Positions 37,007 through 41,665 of a stretch of DNA of 41,665 nt are shown here, in pieces. The translations under genes were made by a program, and so were the position numbers. The notes under the pieces are model-generated. The model made no database searches, was not told the DNA's origin, and saw nothing but the letters and a program-made list of their open reading frames with translations. Each line of letters begins with the position of its first letter. The first letter of the stretch is position 1. This stretch comes from an uncultured Nitrosomonas sp. (GTDB taxonomy: Bacteria; Pseudomonadota; Gammaproteobacteria; Burkholderiales; Nitrosomonadaceae). The stretch spans positions 1 to 41,665 of the forward strand of contig CADEDO010000020.1 of assembly GCA_902826115.1 (NCBI GenBank), read 5' to 3'.

Positions 37007-38227
37007 CTATGCATTGACAGACTCCTTCAGCTGATGGTTCCAATTGGATAAAGTCGAGATAAAAGTAATATTGATTTTTTTAGAGTCAATTGAGTGTGAT
37101 ATTTGACTGTAGAAAGCATTATAGTGCGGATGAGATTGGTAACTGTTAATAACTTCCGCATGTGCCAGTTGTATACGCCAACAAAGGCGGTATTGACCCG
37201 GCTCTGATAATGCCCAACTTGAGAAAATCTGGCGCACGCCAGGAATTGTCGCTAATGTTTTACGTGCCTGTTCAGTCAAGGTATCAAATTGCTGCAGATA
37301 ACGGCTCTCAACATTACAAATAATGATTTGTTCTACACACTGCCAAGGGCGGCACTGAATCAAAACTTCCGCTGCGCGACCCGCTGATCCCCAGAGATGC
37401 ATATACAATTTGATTTGTTCATGGAGGCTTTCTTTAACACCGTGCAACGATTCAATATAGCCTTTTTTGTTGCTTGTTTGGGCATTGGAACGAATTACTG
37501 CGGCAGCGATATCGGAAAGCTCCGTGTAGCAGTTAATTTTAGCAATGCCATTTAAAATCAACTTATGGTACTGCTCTTCAACTAATCCACTTCCGCCATG
37601 CAGCACCAGTGGAATGCCGAGTTCATCGTTAATACGTTTCAGACGTTTGAAGTCTAATTTAGTGCTGCGATTGGGTTGGCGGCCATGCATTGTGCCAACG
37701 GAAACTGCAAGAAAATCAATTTTGGTACGTTCAACATACACTTTAGCTTCTTCAAAGGAAGTATAGACGACATCTCCTAAATTATTGATTGCATTTTCTC
37801 CCTCCACTCCGCCTATAAAACCAAGTATCCCCTCAATTGCTGTGCCGCATGCATGAGCTATTTCTGTGACCCAGCTGGTTTGGGTGATATTGACTGGGAA
37901 TGTTTCTGAAGAAACATCCAACATGACACTGTTGCAACCCAGATTAATCGCTTGGACAATGGATTCATGCGCTTTTGCATGATCAAAGTGGATAGCAACC
38001 GGCACTTTGGCGTGATGTGCGGCTCGTTCAACAGCTGGCATGATCAGGCTGAAATCATGTTGGTGGAAGAGCGGCTCAGAAAGATTGAGAATAACTGGTG
38101 AACGACAGAATTCGGCTGTCATGATAATAGCTTCCAAGAAGTCCAGGCTTACCAGCCCAAAACCACCGATGGCGTAGTTATTTTGGTAAGCATGATTCAA
38201 CATGTCGCGCATATCTACAAGTGGCAT
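37007..38227 (-). CDS. Class II aldolase fused to a C-terminal Dabb-like domain
   Basis: Residues 1-290 are a class II fructose-bisphosphate/tagatose-bisphosphate aldolase. The catalytic aspartate and first zinc histidine are D82 and H83 in HFDHA, the other zinc histidines are H181 in VGTMHGR and H210 in LHGGSG, and GSAGRAAEVL closes the barrel. Residues 300-390 match the pattern of a Dabb (stress-responsive A/B barrel) domain: IIICNVESRYLQQFDTLTEQ, IPGV, and YQSHPHYNAF. The 406-residue length exceeds a simple aldolase by about 110. AGAGGA lies 6 bases before the ATG. As the last gene of the RuBisCO operon it could serve as Calvin cycle aldolase for fructose- or sedoheptulose-bisphosphate. 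The aldolase part is secure, the Dabb part moderately so. Confidence 0.85.
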   Translation of the reverse strand: MPLVDMRDMLNHAYQNNYAIGGFGLVSLDFLEAIIMTAEFCRSPVILNLSEPLFHQHDFSLIMPAVERAAHHAKVPVAIHFDHAKAHESIVQAINLGCNSVMLDVSSETFPVNITQTSWVTEIAHACGTAIEGILGFIGGVEGENAINNLGDVVYTSFEEAKVYVERTKIDFLAVSVGTMHGRQPNRSTKLDFKRLKRINDELGIPLVLHGGSGLVEEQYHKLILNGIAKINCYTELSDIAAAVIRSNAQTSNKKGYIESLHGVKESLHEQIKLYMHLWGSAGRAAEVLIQCRPWQCVEQIIICNVESRYLQQFDTLTEQARKTLATIPGVRQIFSSWALSEPGQYRLCWRIQLAHAEVINSYQSHPHYNAFYSQISHSIDSKKINITFISTLSNWNHQLKESVNA

Positions 38228-38265
38228 TTTTATCCTCTGAAATTTAGGGGTGTGAAAGAATTAGC

Positions 38266-38610
38266 TTAATGCATAATTTTTTCAAGTGCCTGATCCAAAT
38301 CATCCAGAGCTGACCCCATGATAAGACCTGCACAGCTATGGTAAAGCCACAATTCACAAGAAACAGGTAGGTGTAAATTACGTCGCCCACGAATCTGAAA
38401 CTCGCGCCATGCCAAGATGGGCTGATCCTCTGTATTGCTATCAACACATAACCACATGGTACTGTCTAGAATGACTTCTAATCCACGATGCTGCTGTAAT
38501 ATAACTCGCAGTGGATAGCCTAATCGCAGCAGCGCAAGCCGCCCGCGGTTATAACAAGCCGCTTCAATCTTTTTAGGGAAAATTCTCCAGGGTAGAGTCA
38601 GCGTTTCCAT
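38266..38610 (-). CDS. Unrecognised 114-residue protein in the RuBisCO operon
   Basis: I do not recognise a family. The protein begins METLTLPWRIFPKKIEAACY and is soluble-looking, with five tryptophans, four cysteines (C19, C55, C85, C93) and a charged C-terminal helix (DDLDQALEKIMH). The frame is open from an ATG at 38610, 26 bases after cbbX, to a stop 38 bases before the aldolase gene. All three lie on the same strand. No clear ribosome binding site is seen, so translational coupling to cbbX is possible. The placement suggests a role linked to RuBisCO or its activase, but the sequence does not show it. Confidence 0.7.
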   Translation of the reverse strand: METLTLPWRIFPKKIEAACYNRGRLALLRLGYPLRVILQQHRGLEVILDSTMWLCVDSNTEDQPILAWREFQIRGRRNLHLPVSCELWLYHSCAGLIMGSALDDLDQALEKIMH

Positions 38611-38636
38611 CGCTATTAAAAATATGTTTTAAATTT

Positions 38637-39578
38637 TTATTTTTTATTTTTTAAATTGGGTTCATTATCCGATGTGCTTTCAAGAAAAACACGACTGGCT
38701 AGAATATCTTCCGCTTCTAATGTGATGAGATCAGTTTTGGACAATGATTTCTTTGTTCCGGAAAATAATCGATTTGCTTGGCGCAGTCGAGCACGATCAA
38801 GCGCGTTACGAACCGAGCGCGCATTAGCAAAATGCTCCGACTTCATACGCAGGCGGATATATTTCCCGAATGCTTCTTCTCCGGCTGCACTGAAACAGTA
38901 ATTCTGACTTTCTAACATTAATTTGGCGATCGCAACTAATTCATCAGGACCATAATCCGGAAAGTCGATATGGTGCGCTATGCGCGAGCGCATGCCGGGA
39001 TTGCTATGAAAGAATTTATCCATGCGATCTTTATAACCTGCCAGAATAACAACCAAGTCTTCGCGGTTGTTTTCCATCGTTTGCAGCAGAATTTCTATTG
39101 ATTCCGCACCATAATCACGTTCGTTCTCTGGTTTATAAAGGTAATAGGCCTCATCGATGAAAAGAACCCCCCCCATTGCTTTTTTAATGACTTCTTTTGT
39201 TTTTGGTGCGGTATGTCCAATATATTGACCGACCAAGTCATCTCGAGTTACCGAAACCAGATGCCCTTCACGCACATAGCCCAGGCGGTGTAAGATTTCT
39301 GCCATGCGCAGGGCTACTGTCGTTTTTCCTGTACCAGGATTCCCAGTAAAACACATGTGTAAACTAGGTGCGCCTGCAGATAATCCTAATTGTTTGCGAA
39401 CGCGATCGACCAGCAACAATGCTGCGGTTTCACGTATGCGAGTTTTCACAGGGATTAAACCAATCAACTCCCGATCTAGTTTATCCAGCACTTCCTGGAT
39501 ATTAGATGCTTGGAACTCTGCATCCAGATCAATCGATGTATCTTGAGTCGATGTTAAGTTTTTAGTTTGTTTAGACAT
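38637..39578 (-). CDS. cbbX: Red-type RuBisCO activase CbbX
   Basis: CbbX is an AAA+ ATPase that frees red-type RuBisCO from inhibitory sugar phosphates by pulling on the C terminus of the large subunit. The 313-residue protein shows Walker A GNPGTGKT at 79-86, Walker B GVLFIDE at 137-143, and the arginine-containing [15 protein letters not shown] near 192. [15 protein letters not shown] is typical of the family. Its presence agrees with the red-type subunits upstream. It follows cbbS after 157 bases that contain a strong hairpin. The ribosome binding site is weak. Confidence 0.96.
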   Translation of the reverse strand: MSKQTKNLTSTQDTSIDLDAEFQASNIQEVLDKLDRELIGLIPVKTRIRETAALLLVDRVRKQLGLSAGAPSLHMCFTGNPGTGKTTVALRMAEILHRLGYVREGHLVSVTRDDLVGQYIGHTAPKTKEVIKKAMGGVLFIDEAYYLYKPENERDYGAESIEILLQTMENNREDLVVILAGYKDRMDKFFHSNPGMRSRIAHHIDFPDYGPDELVAIAKLMLESQNYCFSAAGEEAFGKYIRLRMKSEHFANARSVRNALDRARLRQANRLFSGTKKSLSKTDLITLEAEDILASRVFLESTSDNEPNLKNKK

Positions 39579-39695
39579 GTTTGATCATCTCTATAGGATA
39601 GATACTGGCAGCATATATCTATTGTATTAATTTAATAATTAGAACCCTTTGTTAAATGCAAAAAACTTATTAAGCGACTGCGTTTGCGTTGTTAA

Positions 39696-39728
39696 CAATC
39701 TCTCTCTTCTTAAGGAAGAGAGAGATTG
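39696..39728 (-). other. 14-bp perfect hairpin between cbbS and cbbX
   Basis: CAATCTCTCTCTTC (39696-39709) pairs without mismatch with GAAGAGAGAGATTG (39715-39728) around the loop TTAAG. It lies 8 bases after the cbbS stop. Read on the minus strand it is followed by TTAACAACGC rather than a T-run. It is therefore more likely an mRNA-stabilising or partial attenuating structure than a full terminator, giving more RuBisCO than activase. Confidence 0.65.
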
Positions 39729-39735
39729 CTTGCTG

Positions 39736-40170
39736 CTAGTAGCGTTCAGCTTCTGGTTTGTCGGTTGCATAGGAGTGAATGGTATAACTAATACTCCTCC
39801 CCGCACCTTCTTGACGTACTAAACCAAAACCCGGTTCTTTCTCCGGCCGGTTGACAATATATGACATTGTTGGGCTCTCAACGCCGCGTGTCGAGTTAAA
39901 CGCAGTCACACGGATATAGTGATTTGGAAAGGTTTTGCGGCAGCTATTAATTTCCATCAAAATTCCTGCCGGATCTTTCAAGTCAAACATTGGATTGCCA
40001 AACATTTCCCAGTACGTGTTACGTGGATGCGGGTCATCCGTATATTCAATTCCGATTGCCCAGCCATTTTTTAACGCATATTTGAGTTGCGTTGAAATTT
40101 GCTTGTCGGTTAATGGAGGCAGGAAAGAAAACTGCCCCTGTGTGAGTATGTTACCCGGATTGGTCATCAT
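39736..40170 (-). CDS. cbbS: RuBisCO small subunit, red-type
   Basis: The small subunit caps the L8 core of form I RuBisCO. The 144-residue protein begins with GQFSFLPPLTDKQI and has IEYTDDPHPRNTYWEMFGNPMF, both typical of red-type subunits. It ends in an extended tail (ISYTIHSYATDKPEAERY) expected of the C-terminal beta-hairpin of form IC/ID enzymes. AGGAGA lies 7 bases before the ATG at 40170, and a second ATG follows directly. The gene lies 20 bases after cbbL. Confidence 0.97.
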   Translation of the reverse strand: MMTNPGNILTQGQFSFLPPLTDKQISTQLKYALKNGWAIGIEYTDDPHPRNTYWEMFGNPMFDLKDPAGILMEINSCRKTFPNHYIRVTAFNSTRGVESPTMSYIVNRPEKEPGFGLVRQEGAGRSISYTIHSYATDKPEAERY

Positions 40171-40190
40171 GACTGTTTCTCCTAAAATGA

Positions 40191-41663
<1,473 letters not shown>

Positions 41664-41665
41664 CA

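Noticed and set aside
38244-38447. 67-codon frame overlapping the unknown operon gene in another frame
   Set aside because: Its start lies inside the 114-codon frame, which fits the operon spacing better on both sides.

Overview
The window reads as chromosome of a betaproteobacterium. The best guess is an ammonia oxidiser of the Nitrosomonadaceae, close to Nitrosomonas. That rests on the impression of the protein sequences, a moderate GC content, a complete Gram-negative dcw cluster and a red-type RuBisCO operon; no marker in the window proves the genus.

Region 1 (about 0.4-18.2 kb, all minus strand) is a complete division and cell wall cluster. In transcription order it is mraZ, rsmH, ftsL, ftsI, murE, murF, mraY, murD, ftsW, murG, murC, murB, ddl, ftsQ, ftsA, ftsZ. 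Most neighbours overlap by 1-20 bases or lie a few bases apart. A sigma70-like promoter with three MraZ boxes at exact 10-bp spacing lies in front of mraZ. A hairpin terminator follows ftsZ. lpxC, often next after ftsZ, is not in the remaining 389 bases.

Region 2 (18.4-24.2 kb, plus strand) is a tightly spaced gene run: an AlkA-type glycosylase, a NifS/IscS-type cysteine desulfurase, a nucleotidyltransferase, a HIT protein, a membrane fatty acid desaturase, a divergent phosphoglycerate mutase and a hypoxanthine-DNA glycosylase. A 24-residue membrane peptide and a VanZ-domain protein with an extra N-terminal soluble domain follow. An inverted-repeat-rich spacer separates this from a convergent RidA-family gene. 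sbcB (exonuclease I) and ilvA (threonine deaminase) come next.

Region 3 (29.4-36.2 kb, plus strand) is a chemosensory pair: a PilJ-like receptor and a 1533-residue ChpA/PilL-type hybrid kinase. The usual pilG, pilH and pilI genes are absent. A decayed peptidoglycan-binding/amidase gene with at least four lesions follows.

Region 4 (37.0-41.7 kb, minus strand) is a red-type (form IC-like) RuBisCO operon: cbbL, cbbS, a 14-bp perfect hairpin, cbbX, an unrecognised 114-residue gene, and a class II aldolase fused to a C-terminal Dabb-like domain. The last two are the most novel part of the window and may be accessory parts of the Calvin cycle in this lineage.
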